Below, piece after piece: positions 46,343 to 55,035 of a stretch of DNA of 64,000 nucleotides. Both the position numbers and the translations under genes were made by a program. The first letter of the stretch is position 1, and each line of letters opens with the position of its first letter. The stretch is taken from positions 35,796 through 99,795 of the forward strand of contig CANMKB010000006.1 in NCBI GenBank assembly GCA_947498415.1, written 5' to 3'. The notes under the pieces are model-generated. The model saw nothing but the letters and a program-made list of their open reading frames with translations, was not told the origin of the DNA and searched no databases. The DNA is from an uncultured Paracoccaceae bacterium. Lineage in GTDB: Bacteria; Pseudomonadota; Alphaproteobacteria; Rhodobacterales; Rhodobacteraceae.

Positions 46343-47812
46343 TTACTCCCAGTTTAGGTACAGGCTCTGCTTCCTCAGATACCCGTCAAACCCATATTTG
46401 CCGTCCTCACCGCCAAGGCCGGATTGGCCCCAACCGTTGTGGAAAGCATGGACCTGCTCGCCATTCGCGCGATTGACGTAGATCTCGCCAAATTTCAGTG
46501 CGTATGGGGTCTGCATGATCCGACGATGGTTTTCAGTGAACACATAGGCCGACAGGCCAAAGTCTGTGTCGTTCGCCATCGCCAATGCTTGGTCAAAATC
46601 ATCAACGCGGATGGCTGGGACAACCGGCCCAAACACCTCGTTTTTCACGACAAAGCTGTCGTTGTTTTTGACTTCAAGCACAGTCGGGGCAATCCAATGC
46701 CCCTTGGCATAGTCGCCTTCGGTCAAAGGTCCTCCTTCCAAAAGAACCTCCGCGCCTTCGGCAACCGCTGCCTGAACCATAGATGCAACTTTATCCACTT
46801 CGGGCCCGCTGACCTTTGGCCCCATGTCAGGGCTGGTCATCGGATCGCCAATCGTCAAAGCCGCAGATTGCGCGACGAATTTCTCTAGGAATTCATCCGC
46901 AATATCTTTGTGCAAATACATGCGTTCGTTGCAGGTACAAATCTGACCACAGTTGGTGTAGCGCGCCGCAACCGCCGCCTCGACGGCCTTGTCGATGTTC
47001 GCATCTTCCAACACAATGAATGGCGCTTTGCCCCCCAGCTCAAGACGCAGAACCTTCATTCCGGCAGCGCCGGACTTAAAGATTTCCTGACCTGCGCGGT
47101 TTGAACCGGTCATTGTGATCATGGCAGAGATCGGATGCTCAACCAGCGCCTGACCCACAACAGGGCCCCGGCCAGTCACCACATTGAACAGACCTGCCGG
47201 CACGCCAGCTTGTTCCGCCAACGCAGCAATATATAGACCCGAAAGCGGCGTAATTTCATGCGCCAGCAAAACAAAGCCATTCCCCGCCACAAGCGCAGGG
47301 CCCAGCTTACGGGTCGCCAAAGCCGCCGGATAGTTCCAAGCGGTCAGGCCCACCACAACGCCATAAGGATGGCGGCGGATGTGCACCTCTTCGTTGCGAT
47401 TGTCTGAAACCAGAATATCGCCTTCGATACGGCGCGCATTGTCTGCCGCATGATAAAGGAACTCAGCTGTCGCGCCGACTTCGCCACGGGCCTGATCCAG
47501 TGGCTTGCCTTGCTCAGCTGTGATCAGCTTTGCCAACTCTTCCGTGCGTGCCGTGATCAGATCACCCAGCTTACGCACAACACGGCCACGCTCCACGGCG
47601 GGCACCTTAGACCATACAACCTGCGCAGCCGCAGCCGCCTCAAGCGCAGCGGCGGCATCATCCGCGCTGCCCACTGGCGTCGTCGCGATCACCTGCTCAT
47701 TGGCAGGATTCTCTACTTCGATAACGTCTTTACCAGCGCCAGAAGTCCACTGGCCGTTGATATACATAAGGGCGTTCAGCACCTTACCTGATTGAATGTC
47801 GAAACTTTCCAC
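46343..47812 (-). CDS. aldehyde dehydrogenase (AldA-like, lactaldehyde/glycolaldehyde type)
   Basis: 489-residue NAD(P)-dependent aldehyde dehydrogenase, GTG start with GGGAAA upstream. Catalytic motifs: 'LELGGKAPFIVLEDANID' (general-base Glu) and the nucleophile in 'YTNCGQICTCNERMYL' (Cys). 'GLTAWNYPAALATRKLGPALVAGNG' is the cofactor-binding segment. Known relatives oxidise lactaldehyde, glycolaldehyde or succinate semialdehyde. First gene of a probable 12-kb minus-strand operon, with a perfect GntR-type palindrome 11 bases before its start. Confidence 0.88.
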   Translation of the reverse strand: MESFDIQSGKVLNALMYINGQWTSGAGKDVIEVENPANEQVIATTPVGSADDAAAALEAAAAAQVVWSKVPAVERGRVVRKLGDLITARTEELAKLITAEQGKPLDQARGEVGATAEFLYHAADNARRIEGDILVSDNRNEEVHIRRHPYGVVVGLTAWNYPAALATRKLGPALVAGNGFVLLAHEITPLSGLYIAALAEQAGVPAGLFNVVTGRGPVVGQALVEHPISAMITMTGSNRAGQEIFKSGAAGMKVLRLELGGKAPFIVLEDANIDKAVEAAVAARYTNCGQICTCNERMYLHKDIADEFLEKFVAQSAALTIGDPMTSPDMGPKVSGPEVDKVASMVQAAVAEGAEVLLEGGPLTEGDYAKGHWIAPTVLEVKNNDSFVVKNEVFGPVVPAIRVDDFDQALAMANDTDFGLSAYVFTENHRRIMQTPYALKFGEIYVNRANGEQVHAFHNGWGQSGLGGEDGKYGFDGYLRKQSLYLNWE

Positions 47813-47822
47813 GACTTTCCCT

Positions 47823-47837
47823 TTTGGTCATACCAAA
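47823..47837. promoter_or_regulatory. perfect 15-bp palindrome TTTGGT-CAT-ACCAAA, candidate GntR/FadR-type operator
   Basis: An exact inverted repeat with GGT..ACC core, which fits the known FadR-subfamily pattern (GT, three bases, AC). It lies 11 bp before the start of the aldehyde dehydrogenase gene, where a repressor would block initiation. Half-sites occur further along the same 252-bp divergent region: ACACCAAAA near 47889-47897 and TTTGGTGTGATCAT near 47930-47943, the latter on the side of the GMC oxidoreductase gene. A GntR-family gene follows that oxidoreductase. Confidence 0.7.
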
Positions 47838-48064
47838 TTACGCAAGTTGTTGCTGATTACATAGTTTAGGTCAAGTATTTTCTGAAAATACACCAAAAAC
47901 GGCGATTTTAGATGTACTTCTTGTTTTATTTGGTGTGATCATATAGAGGCCAACGGCATTCGTTTTGCTATTGGGAGGTGGCGACGAATCAAGCGCGCCG
48001 GTGGCGGATGAAAAGCGTTCGACCCCACATGAGGCCGCTTGAATTGCCAGCTGGAGGAAGACAC

Positions 48065-49687
48065 ATGGCAGTTGAATTTGACTACATCGTAGCAGGAGGG
48101 GGCGCATCAGGATGCGTCGCAGCCGCACGTTTGGTGGCCGATGGGGGACACAAAGTCCTTTTGTTAGAGGCAGGTTACTCTAACAAGCACCCGTTGCTGG
48201 ATATGCCGCCCGGCATCTTCAAAATGATCAACGGCACGAAATTCATGCGCTACCACAAAACGGTGAAACAAGATCATCTGGATGGCCGCGTGCACGACAT
48301 CCCCCAAGGGCATGTTCTGGGCGGCGGATCATCCGTGAACGCGCAGGTCTATATGCGTGGCCGCCCCTCTGATTACGATTCGTGGCATCAGGAATTGCGC
48401 GGCAGCAATGACGGTGTCGATTGGGATTGGCCTGCCGTCCTGCCCCACTTCAGAAATATGGAAGACAACAACCGCCTGCACAATGATCTGCACGGCACCG
48501 GTGGCCCGCTGCTTGTGTCAGATCCGGGCCATATCGACAGCTTGTCGCGATTGTTTGTGCAGGCCGTTCAGGGAATGGGCGAACCGTTTTCGCCCGATTT
48601 CAATGGCAACCGGCAGCGCGGTGTTGGATTTTATCAGTTCATGAATCGCCACGGCCGCCGGTCATCATCGGCCTACGCCTATATTGAACCGTTGAAAGAC
48701 AATCCAAACCTCACCGTGCGCCTACAATCCGAAGTGCAGGACATCATCATTGAAAACGGCAAAGCCGTGGGCGTGCGCTACAGCGACAAAAACGGCACCA
48801 TCCAAACAGCGCATTGTTCAGCCGAGGTGATCCTTTCGGCAGGCTCCCTGATCACACCTAAAATCCTGATGCAATCCGGCGTTGGCCCTGCTGACCACCT
48901 GGCCGAGGTTGGGATCGACTGCAAAGTTAACCTGCCGGGCGTGGGCGAAAACCTTGTAGATCACCCAGAGGTGCCCATCACGGCCCGCGTCAAAGGCAAA
49001 GGTGGCTACTACAAACAGGGTGAAGGCTGGCGCATGATCAAGAACGGGCTGCAATTTAAAATGTTTGGCAGCGGCCCGATCACCTCTGCCGGGGTCGAAG
49101 CAGGCGCATTCGTGAACCCCACCGATCCCGAGGCCGACCCAACCATTCAAGCCTTTTGTGTTCCAATCGTTTACGTAGACCGCGACACCAAACATCTTGT
49201 CGAAGATGGCTATGGCCTGACGGTGACAACCGTCGTGGTCAAACCCAAGTCGCGCGGCACCGTCAAACTGGCATCAGCCAACCCCAAAGACATGCCATTG
49301 GTGTCTCCGAATTTGTTGAAAGACAAACAAGACCTGGATGCCATGGTCGAGGGTCAAAAGTTCTTCTTAAAGGCTTTCGAGGCCACCCCACTGGCGGATC
49401 AAGTTGAAAAGGTCATGTTGCCCGAACCGGGCAAACGCAGCGATGATGATCTGCGTGCCTACTGTAAACGGTTTGTCAAAACCAATTACCACCCGGCGGG
49501 AACAGCAAAGATGGGGAAAGACGGCGATCCAATGGCCGTGCTGGATCCGCGGATGCGCGTGCGTGGTGTTGAAAATCTAAGGGTCTGCGACTTGTCAGCA
49601 ATGCCCGACATCAACGCAGGCAACACACAAGCCCCCGCTATGATGATGGGCGACCGTTGCGCCGATCTCATCATGGCGCGGATTTAA
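48065..49687 (+). CDS. GMC-family FAD-dependent oxidoreductase
   Basis: 540 residues from the ATG at 48065 with a GGAGGAAG site; the frame extends 87 bases upstream without support. FAD-binding 'DYIVAGGGASGCVAAARL' at about residues 5-22, GMC signature 'GHVLGGGSSVNAQVYMRG', and the C-terminal catalytic region 'NYHPAGTAKMG' with 'NAGNTQAPAMMMG'. It resembles choline dehydrogenase in outline, but no betaine genes are nearby and it shares an operator region with sugar-acid genes, so an alcohol or sugar (polyol) substrate is more likely. Followed by a perfect terminator-like hairpin. Confidence 0.9.
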   Translation: MAVEFDYIVAGGGASGCVAAARLVADGGHKVLLLEAGYSNKHPLLDMPPGIFKMINGTKFMRYHKTVKQDHLDGRVHDIPQGHVLGGGSSVNAQVYMRGRPSDYDSWHQELRGSNDGVDWDWPAVLPHFRNMEDNNRLHNDLHGTGGPLLVSDPGHIDSLSRLFVQAVQGMGEPFSPDFNGNRQRGVGFYQFMNRHGRRSSSAYAYIEPLKDNPNLTVRLQSEVQDIIIENGKAVGVRYSDKNGTIQTAHCSAEVILSAGSLITPKILMQSGVGPADHLAEVGIDCKVNLPGVGENLVDHPEVPITARVKGKGGYYKQGEGWRMIKNGLQFKMFGSGPITSAGVEAGAFVNPTDPEADPTIQAFCVPIVYVDRDTKHLVEDGYGLTVTTVVVKPKSRGTVKLASANPKDMPLVSPNLLKDKQDLDAMVEGQKFFLKAFEATPLADQVEKVMLPEPGKRSDDDLRAYCKRFVKTNYHPAGTAKMGKDGDPMAVLDPRMRVRGVENLRVCDLSAMPDINAGNTQAPAMMMGDRCADLIMARI

Positions 49688-49694
49688 CAGTAAT

Positions 49695-49725
49695 GCCCCA
49701 GCCTGTGATTTACTCAGGCTGGGGC
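49695..49725 (+). terminator. terminator-like hairpin after the GMC oxidoreductase gene
   Basis: A perfect 11-bp stem (49695-49705 and 49715-49725, GCCCCAGCCTG type) with a 9-base loop begins 7 bases after the stop codon. No strong T-run follows. It separates the oxidoreductase gene from the GntR gene. Confidence 0.75.
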
Positions 49726-49789
49726 GTCGAATAGATAGAGCCAACGGTTACGTAAGGTGACCCAAGCAAAACAATGAGGAGTGTGCATT

Positions 49790-50497
49790 TTGCAAAGCCA
49801 GGACGATAAGGGACGAGCCGCCGATCTCGTGGTGAGCAGACTCGCACAAAAAATCCAATCGGGTGAACTCGAAGATGGTCAGCCGCTTCCCCCGGAACGC
49901 AACCTCATGGAAGAATTTGGCATCAGCCGCACGGTTGTGCGCGAGGCGGTCGTTGCACTTTCAAACAAAGGCCTGATCGAGGCCCGCCCGCGCCACCGCC
50001 CCGTGGTGCGCAAACCCGGCTATGACGCCGCCTTTGATGCGCTTGAAAGCATCGTCAGCCATCTGCTGCACGAACCGGGCGGCGTTCGGAATTTGTTTGA
50101 TACCCGCATCATCATCGAATCTGCACTTGTGCGCGAAGCAGCCAAGAACGCCGACAAAGATGATATCGCTGCGCTTAAAACCGCACTGGCCGCAAACGAA
50201 GCCGCCATTCACGACAGTGAAGCCTTTTATCAAACCGACATCGGATTCCATCAGGTGCTCTACAGCATCCCCCGCAATCCCGTTCTGCCCGCGATCAACA
50301 AGGCCTACACCACATGGCTTGCGCCGCATTGGTCTCAAATGCCCCGCCTGCCCGATCGCAACCGCAAAAACTACGAAGCCCATTTCGAAATTTACGAAGC
50401 CGTCCTGATGCGTGACCCCGATGCCGCCGAAGAGGCGCTGCGAGGCCATTTGCAAAGCGCGTGGCGACAGGTCCGCGAGACGTTTGGAGAACTATAA
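49790..50497 (+). CDS. GntR-family transcriptional regulator, FadR/FCD subfamily
   Basis: 235 residues. I choose the TTG at 49790, 9 bases after a GAGGAG site; a GTG at 49781 overlaps that site and is less likely. N-terminal winged helix about residues 8-75 ('LPPERNLMEEFGISRTVVREAVVALSNKGLIEARP'). The C-terminal FCD ligand domain has metal-binding positions in 'FDTRIIIESALVREAA' and 'FHQVLYSI'. FCD proteins commonly sense sugar acids or their breakdown products. Directly followed by the kinase gene. The perfect palindrome at 47823-47837 is its best candidate site. Confidence 0.88.
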   Translation: MQSQDDKGRAADLVVSRLAQKIQSGELEDGQPLPPERNLMEEFGISRTVVREAVVALSNKGLIEARPRHRPVVRKPGYDAAFDALESIVSHLLHEPGGVRNLFDTRIIIESALVREAAKNADKDDIAALKTALAANEAAIHDSEAFYQTDIGFHQVLYSIPRNPVLPAINKAYTTWLAPHWSQMPRLPDRNRKNYEAHFEIYEAVLMRDPDAAEEALRGHLQSAWRQVRETFGEL

Positions 50498-51415
50498 ATG
50501 ACCACGCAAAAACGCCCCATCTCAAGCGTCTGCTGTATCGGCGAAGTCATGATCGAGCTGGTGAATGGCAAAGACGGCGACATCGCCCTTGGCGTCGCGG
50601 GCGACACCTATAACACCGCAGTCTACATGAAGCGCCTGCTGCAAGATAAGACGAAAATTTCCTACTGCACGGCGCTTGGCACCGATCCTTATTCCGCACG
50701 GATCACCGAGGCCCTCGAGCATTACAAGCTTGATACATCCTGCATCGAAATCCGCGACAACAAAATCCCCGGCCTCTATGCCGTTGATACCGATGATCAC
50801 GGCGAGCGCAGCTTTACCTATTGGCGTTCTGACGCCGCCGCGCGCACGCTCTTTCAGGCCCCCAACCAAATCAGTTTTGACACGCTGGCGCAGTTTGATC
50901 TGATCTACCTCTCCGGCATCACGATGGCGATCCTATCGCCACAGGTGCGCAAAGCATTGATCAAATTCATCGAAGGCTTCCGCGCAAATGGCGGAACTTT
51001 TGCCTACGACAGCAACTACCGCCACCGCCTGTGGGAAGATCAAGCCACCGCGCAAGAGGTCAACGCACAGATGTGGGCCTTGTCTGACATCGCCCTACCC
51101 TCGATCGACGACGAGATGGATCTGTTCGGTGATCCCGACGAACAAGCCGCCGTCACACGATTGCACGGCTTTGGCGTATCGTATGGCGCATTGAAACGTG
51201 GGGCCGAGGGGCCTTTTGATCTCGCCGGCACATCTGTTGCCAAAAACTTAAACCGCGTCGAAAAAGTGATCGACAGCACCGCTGCTGGCGACAGCTTTAA
51301 CGCGGGGTATTTGACGGCCTATGTGCAAGGTCAATCCACCCAGGTGCAAATGGAAACCGGCCACAACCTTGCGGCCAAAGTCATCACCCACCGGGGCGCG
51401 ATCATCTCTGAATAA
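50498..51415 (+). CDS. kdgK: PfkB-family sugar kinase, 2-keto-3-deoxygluconate kinase-like
   Basis: 305 residues starting immediately after the GntR stop. PfkB signatures: 'ALGTDPYSARITEALEHYKLDTSCIEI' in the N-terminal half and 'IDSTAAGDSFNAGYLTAYVQG' with the catalytic Asp and anion hole. The closest known type is KDG kinase, making 2-keto-3-deoxy-6-phosphogluconate for the Entner-Doudoroff pathway. This fits the KduD-like and dehydratase genes nearby, which would yield KDG. A hairpin at 51426-51444 (7-bp stem) follows. Confidence 0.85.
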   Translation: MTTQKRPISSVCCIGEVMIELVNGKDGDIALGVAGDTYNTAVYMKRLLQDKTKISYCTALGTDPYSARITEALEHYKLDTSCIEIRDNKIPGLYAVDTDDHGERSFTYWRSDAAARTLFQAPNQISFDTLAQFDLIYLSGITMAILSPQVRKALIKFIEGFRANGGTFAYDSNYRHRLWEDQATAQEVNAQMWALSDIALPSIDDEMDLFGDPDEQAAVTRLHGFGVSYGALKRGAEGPFDLAGTSVAKNLNRVEKVIDSTAAGDSFNAGYLTAYVQGQSTQVQMETGHNLAAKVITHRGAIISE

Positions 51416-51425
51416 GCAACCCAGC

Positions 51426-51444
51426 GCGGCTTGACAAAAGCCGC
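51426..51444 (+). terminator. hairpin after the sugar-kinase gene
   Basis: A 7-bp stem GCGGCTT / AAGCCGC with a 5-base loop, 10 bases after the kinase stop and followed by a mixed sequence without a T-run. Probable weak terminator before the next gene's promoter region (51445-51556). Confidence 0.5.
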
Positions 51445-51556
51445 CTGAGCCACCTATCAAATCGTAAGTCAAAAGGAGTGCTCTGCCAGTGATCAAGTAA
51501 AACCAGCAAAACCCGGCCTACGGCCGCACTGGAATTACCACATCACGGAGCACCCG

Positions 51557-52081
51557 ATGCATCCCATTATCTATGACGTCTCCGTTTCACTCGACGGCTA
51601 TATCTCTGGCCCAGCTGGAGACATTTCAAACTTTGCCCACGACGGCCCGGTGGTTGACGACTACACCGCACGCATGGCGCAGTATTCCACCGCTCTTATG
51701 GGACGGGCCACTTATGAATTTGGCTATCGCTTTGGCATGACGCCGGGCCAAAATCCCTATCCGCATATGAAAACCTGTGTGTATTCCTCAACCCTGAACC
51801 TGCCAAAAGACAAGAGCGTGGATGTCAATCCGGCCTGTTTAGAGACTGATATTCAGTCTCTAAAACGCGCCGCTGATGGCCCTATCTATCTATGCGGAGG
51901 TGGTGCGTTTGCCGGTTGGATGTTGTCGCACGGGCTGATTGACCGCGTCATCTTGAAACGTGCGCCCTGCATCTTGGGTAGCGGGGTTAAACTGTTTGGC
52001 ACCGCGCACTGCCCACGCCTAAATCGCATTCACACAACACCCTATGAAAACGGGTACCTGCTCGAAGAATTCGAAACCTAG
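51557..52081 (+). CDS. dihydrofolate-reductase-like protein (RibD C-terminal domain family)
   Basis: 174 residues. The RibD-C/DHFR-like fold is marked by 'YDVSVSLDGYISGPAGDIS' at the start, 'ALMGRATYEFGY' near residue 46, and 'PIYLCGGGAFAGWML' near 109. Stand-alone proteins of this family are widespread and mostly uncharacterised; an NAD(P)H-dependent reductase activity is possible. Isolated gene, convergent with the next importer operon. Confidence 0.85.
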   Translation: MHPIIYDVSVSLDGYISGPAGDISNFAHDGPVVDDYTARMAQYSTALMGRATYEFGYRFGMTPGQNPYPHMKTCVYSSTLNLPKDKSVDVNPACLETDIQSLKRAADGPIYLCGGGAFAGWMLSHGLIDRVILKRAPCILGSGVKLFGTAHCPRLNRIHTTPYENGYLLEEFET

Positions 52082-52089
52082 AAAAGGAT

Positions 52090-52119
52090 CAGGGCGGGCT
52101 CATCTCTGAACCCGCCCTG
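52090..52119. terminator. bidirectional terminator hairpin between convergent genes
   Basis: A 9-bp GC-rich stem (CAGGGCGGG / CCCGCCCTG) with a 12-base loop lies between the plus-strand reductase-like gene and the minus-strand importer operon, 8 bases after the first stop. Its symmetry allows it to act in both directions. Confidence 0.65.
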
Positions 52120-52142
52120 CCAATCCCCATAGGCATGAACAA

Positions 52143-53906
52143 TTAGCTCACGCGCTTGCGGTCTCTTTGATGCGGATCCGGGATAGGAACCGCAGACAGA
52201 AGCGATTTGGTATAGGGATGTTTCGGTCCTGCCGCGAGTTCGTCACGGGTCAGCAACTCAACCATTTCACCTTTGTACATCACGGCAACCCGGTCACAGA
52301 TGTGATCCACAACAGCAAGGTCGTGAGAGATAAAGATGTAAGTCAGCGCGAATTCTTCCTGCAGGTCTTGCAACAAGTTCAACACCTGCGCCTGAATAGG
52401 CACATCAAGCGCTGAAACCGCTTCGTCGGCGATCACCAATTCTGGCCGGGTGGCAAGCGCACGCGCTACGCCCAGACGCTGACGTTGCCCGCCAGAGAAT
52501 GCATTCGGGTGGCGCAGCAAGAATTCAGGGCTTAGGCCCACCTGCGTCAACAACTTTGAAACGCGCTCTGATAGGTCTTTACGACCCAGCGCTTCGGCTT
52601 TTTCGATGCACTGCCCAACCAGATCAATCACCCGCAACTTTGGGTTCAAAGATGATTGCGGATCTTGGAAGACCATACGCATATCACGCCAAACATCGCG
52701 CATCTCTGCTTTACCAGCGCTGCTGATTTCAGACACAGGTTTATCTTTGCGCAAGAACTCAATCTGGCCCGAGGTCGGTGGGCGAATGCCCATAATCGCC
52801 CGACTTAGGGTCGACTTACCCGACCCACTTTCACCCACAATGCCAAAGGTCTCGCCGCGATAAACGTCAAATGAAACGTCTTTCACCGCTTGAATGGTGC
52901 CGGTCGGCTTGCTGAACACGCCACCACCAACTGGGAACTCAACGTTCACATTGCGCACCTTGATAATCGGCTCACCCGCAGGCGGACGCGGCTTGGCCGG
53001 GATCGGTGCAGGTGGATTGTCAGGGTTTTTCAACAGCTGGCTGATGTCAGGCAAACGATGCACACGTTGGCCACCCAATTTTGGAACAGATGCCAGCAAG
53101 GCCCGTGTATACGGGTGCTTTGGCGCATCAAAGATCGAGAACACATCGTTCTTTTCAACGATCTTACCATGGTACATGACCACGATATCCTCGGCCACTT
53201 CCGCCGCAACACCCATGTCGTGCGTGATCAGCATCACGCCCATCTGGCGCTCTTCTTTCAGCTCGGCAATCAGGTCCAGAATTTGGGCCTGCGTTGTTAC
53301 GTCCAGCGCCGTGCTTGGCTCATCCGCGATCAGCAAACGCGGCTCACAAGACAAAGCCATCGCAATCATCGCGCGCTGGCGCATCCCGCCAGACAGCTCA
53401 AACGGATACGCTTCGAACCGCTCAGCCGGGCGTGGAATGCCCACGCGATCCAGCAGGTTGATCGCCTCTTCTTTCGCTTCGACCTTGGTCACTTTGCGGT
53501 GCAACAGGATCGTTTCCACGATCTGTTGACCAATCTTCGTGATCGGGCCAAGCGATGACATCGGCTCTTGGAAGATCATCGAAATGTCTTTGCCGCGAAT
53601 TTCGCGCACCTCAGGGGCTCCTGCCCGCATGGCCGCCAAATCAATAGACCGGCCATCGGCATGGTTGTAGGTGATAGAGCCCTGCGTGATCTTGCCCGGT
53701 TTATCAACGATCCGCAGGATCGAGCGCGCCATGATAGATTTACCAGAGCCACTTTGCCCCAACACCACCATGGTGCGGTTCGCCATCACATCCAGATCAA
53801 CCCCATCAACAGCGGTAACGACTCCATCTTCGGTGAAAAACTCGGTCTTCAGATTTCGAATCTCGACCAGCGGTTTGGTTAGGTCAGTTTTCGGATCAAT
53901 GAGCAT
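52143..53906 (-). CDS. oligopeptide-family ABC transporter ATPase, OppD-OppF fusion
   Basis: 587 residues with two complete ABC domains, normally separate genes (DppD and DppF). Domain 1: Walker A 'GQSGSGKSI', signature 'LSGGMRQRAMIAMAL', Walker B 'LLIADEPST'. A linker near 290-330 ('PAPIPAKPRPPAGEP') joins them. Domain 2: Walker A 'GESGSGKST', signature 'FSGGQRQRLGVARAL', Walker B 'LVIADEAVS'. Both end with the oligopeptide C-terminal motif ('HPYTRALLASVP', 'HPYTKSLLSAVP'). Overlaps the OppC-type gene by 11 bases. The fused form is the type often found with glycoside and sugar-acid importers. Confidence 0.94.
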   Translation of the reverse strand: MLIDPKTDLTKPLVEIRNLKTEFFTEDGVVTAVDGVDLDVMANRTMVVLGQSGSGKSIMARSILRIVDKPGKITQGSITYNHADGRSIDLAAMRAGAPEVREIRGKDISMIFQEPMSSLGPITKIGQQIVETILLHRKVTKVEAKEEAINLLDRVGIPRPAERFEAYPFELSGGMRQRAMIAMALSCEPRLLIADEPSTALDVTTQAQILDLIAELKEERQMGVMLITHDMGVAAEVAEDIVVMYHGKIVEKNDVFSIFDAPKHPYTRALLASVPKLGGQRVHRLPDISQLLKNPDNPPAPIPAKPRPPAGEPIIKVRNVNVEFPVGGGVFSKPTGTIQAVKDVSFDVYRGETFGIVGESGSGKSTLSRAIMGIRPPTSGQIEFLRKDKPVSEISSAGKAEMRDVWRDMRMVFQDPQSSLNPKLRVIDLVGQCIEKAEALGRKDLSERVSKLLTQVGLSPEFLLRHPNAFSGGQRQRLGVARALATRPELVIADEAVSALDVPIQAQVLNLLQDLQEEFALTYIFISHDLAVVDHICDRVAVMYKGEMVELLTRDELAAGPKHPYTKSLLSAVPIPDPHQRDRKRVS

Positions 53907-55035
53907 TTGGATCTGCGGCGTCGCGAAGGCCGTCCCCTAGGAAGTTGAGTGTAAGAACAGCGGCCACAATCATCGCACCGGGGCCAATCAGCAGCCATGG
54001 CGCTTCAACGATCGAACGGATGTTCTGTGCTTCTTTCAGCAAAGTCCCCCATGAAATGATCGGTGGCTGAAGACCAATGCCAAGAAAGCTCAGCGAGGTT
54101 TCCGCCAGGATCATCAGCGGCACGGCCAATGTCAGCGAGGCGATAATGTGGCTAGAGAAGTTCGGAACCATATGCTTACGAATGACTTCCCAATCGGTCA
54201 GACCATCCAGACGGGCTGCGATGATAAAGTCTTCATCGCGCATCGCCAGAAACTTCCCACGCACTTCTCGGGCCAGCGATGTCCAGCCAATCATCGAGAC
54301 GATCAGTGTCACCACAAAATAGGTCCGCAATGGCGGCCAGCCCAATGGAATGGCCGCGGCCAAACCCATCCACAACGGGATCGTCGGGATAGAGCGCAAG
54401 AACTCGATCAAACGTTGGATCAGGTTATCCACCCAACCACCGTAAAAGCCCGAGATACCACCTAGCGCCACGCCCACCACCAGTGAAACTGCAACGCCCA
54501 CCAGACCAATCGACATAGACACTTTTGTGCCAATGATAATCCGGCTCATCATGTCACGGCCCAGACGGTCTGCACCAAAGAAGTACACACGATCATCCGG
54601 GTCTTTAGGTCCAAAGAGGTGGACATCTGCCTTGAACGTACCCAAGACTTCATACTCAGACCCGCGTACGAAAAAGCCCAGCGGAATGATGTCAGTCTCG
54701 TCCGCAACATACGTACGGCGCATCGTGGAACGGTCAATCTGCATCTTCATTTGCTTGGCGTGCAGCTGGAAACGGCTGTTTCCCTCGGCATCTTCGGCAA
54801 AGAAGTGAATACCCTGAGGCGGTTGGAAAATCGCACGACGGTTGGTGTCGGCGGCGTCTCCGGGTGCCAGAAATGGCCCAATCAGCGCCATCAGATAGAT
54901 CAGACCCACCAGCCAGAGGCTGAGAAAGGCAATCTTATGGCGTTTGAACTTGCGCCACATGAGAGCCCAAGGGCTAAGCACATTCGGCACCTCGGTGTCG
55001 TCCTGGATCGGTGTATTAGAAGAAAGCGTCGTCAT
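53896..55035 (-). CDS. oligopeptide-family ABC transporter permease, OppC type
   Basis: 379-residue permease, longer than the usual 300 because of an insert of about 80 residues after the first helix ('AIFQPPQGIHFFAEDAEGNSRF...'), a large periplasmic loop typical of a subgroup. 'FFGADRLGRDMMSRIIIGTKVSMSIGL' is the conserved motif. The coupling loop is around 'FIIAARLDGLTDWEVIRKHMVPN'. Overlaps the OppB-type gene by 4 bases and the ATPase by 11. Confidence 0.92.
   Translation of the reverse strand: MTTLSSNTPIQDDTEVPNVLSPWALMWRKFKRHKIAFLSLWLVGLIYLMALIGPFLAPGDAADTNRRAIFQPPQGIHFFAEDAEGNSRFQLHAKQMKMQIDRSTMRRTYVADETDIIPLGFFVRGSEYEVLGTFKADVHLFGPKDPDDRVYFFGADRLGRDMMSRIIIGTKVSMSIGLVGVAVSLVVGVALGGISGFYGGWVDNLIQRLIEFLRSIPTIPLWMGLAAAIPLGWPPLRTYFVVTLIVSMIGWTSLAREVRGKFLAMRDEDFIIAARLDGLTDWEVIRKHMVPNFSSHIIASLTLAVPLMILAETSLSFLGIGLQPPIISWGTLLKEAQNIRSIVEAPWLLIGPGAMIVAAVLTLNFLGDGLRDAADPNAH

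Noticed and set aside
48065..49687. Annotation of the GMC oxidoreductase as choline dehydrogenase
   Set aside because: General GMC motifs only; no betaine aldehyde dehydrogenase or choline genes nearby and the shared control region belongs to sugar-acid genes.
52890..53558. Two long plus-strand open frames (211 and 222 codons)
   Set aside because: Both are shadows of the fused ATPase gene; Arg/His-rich composition typical of antisense frames.
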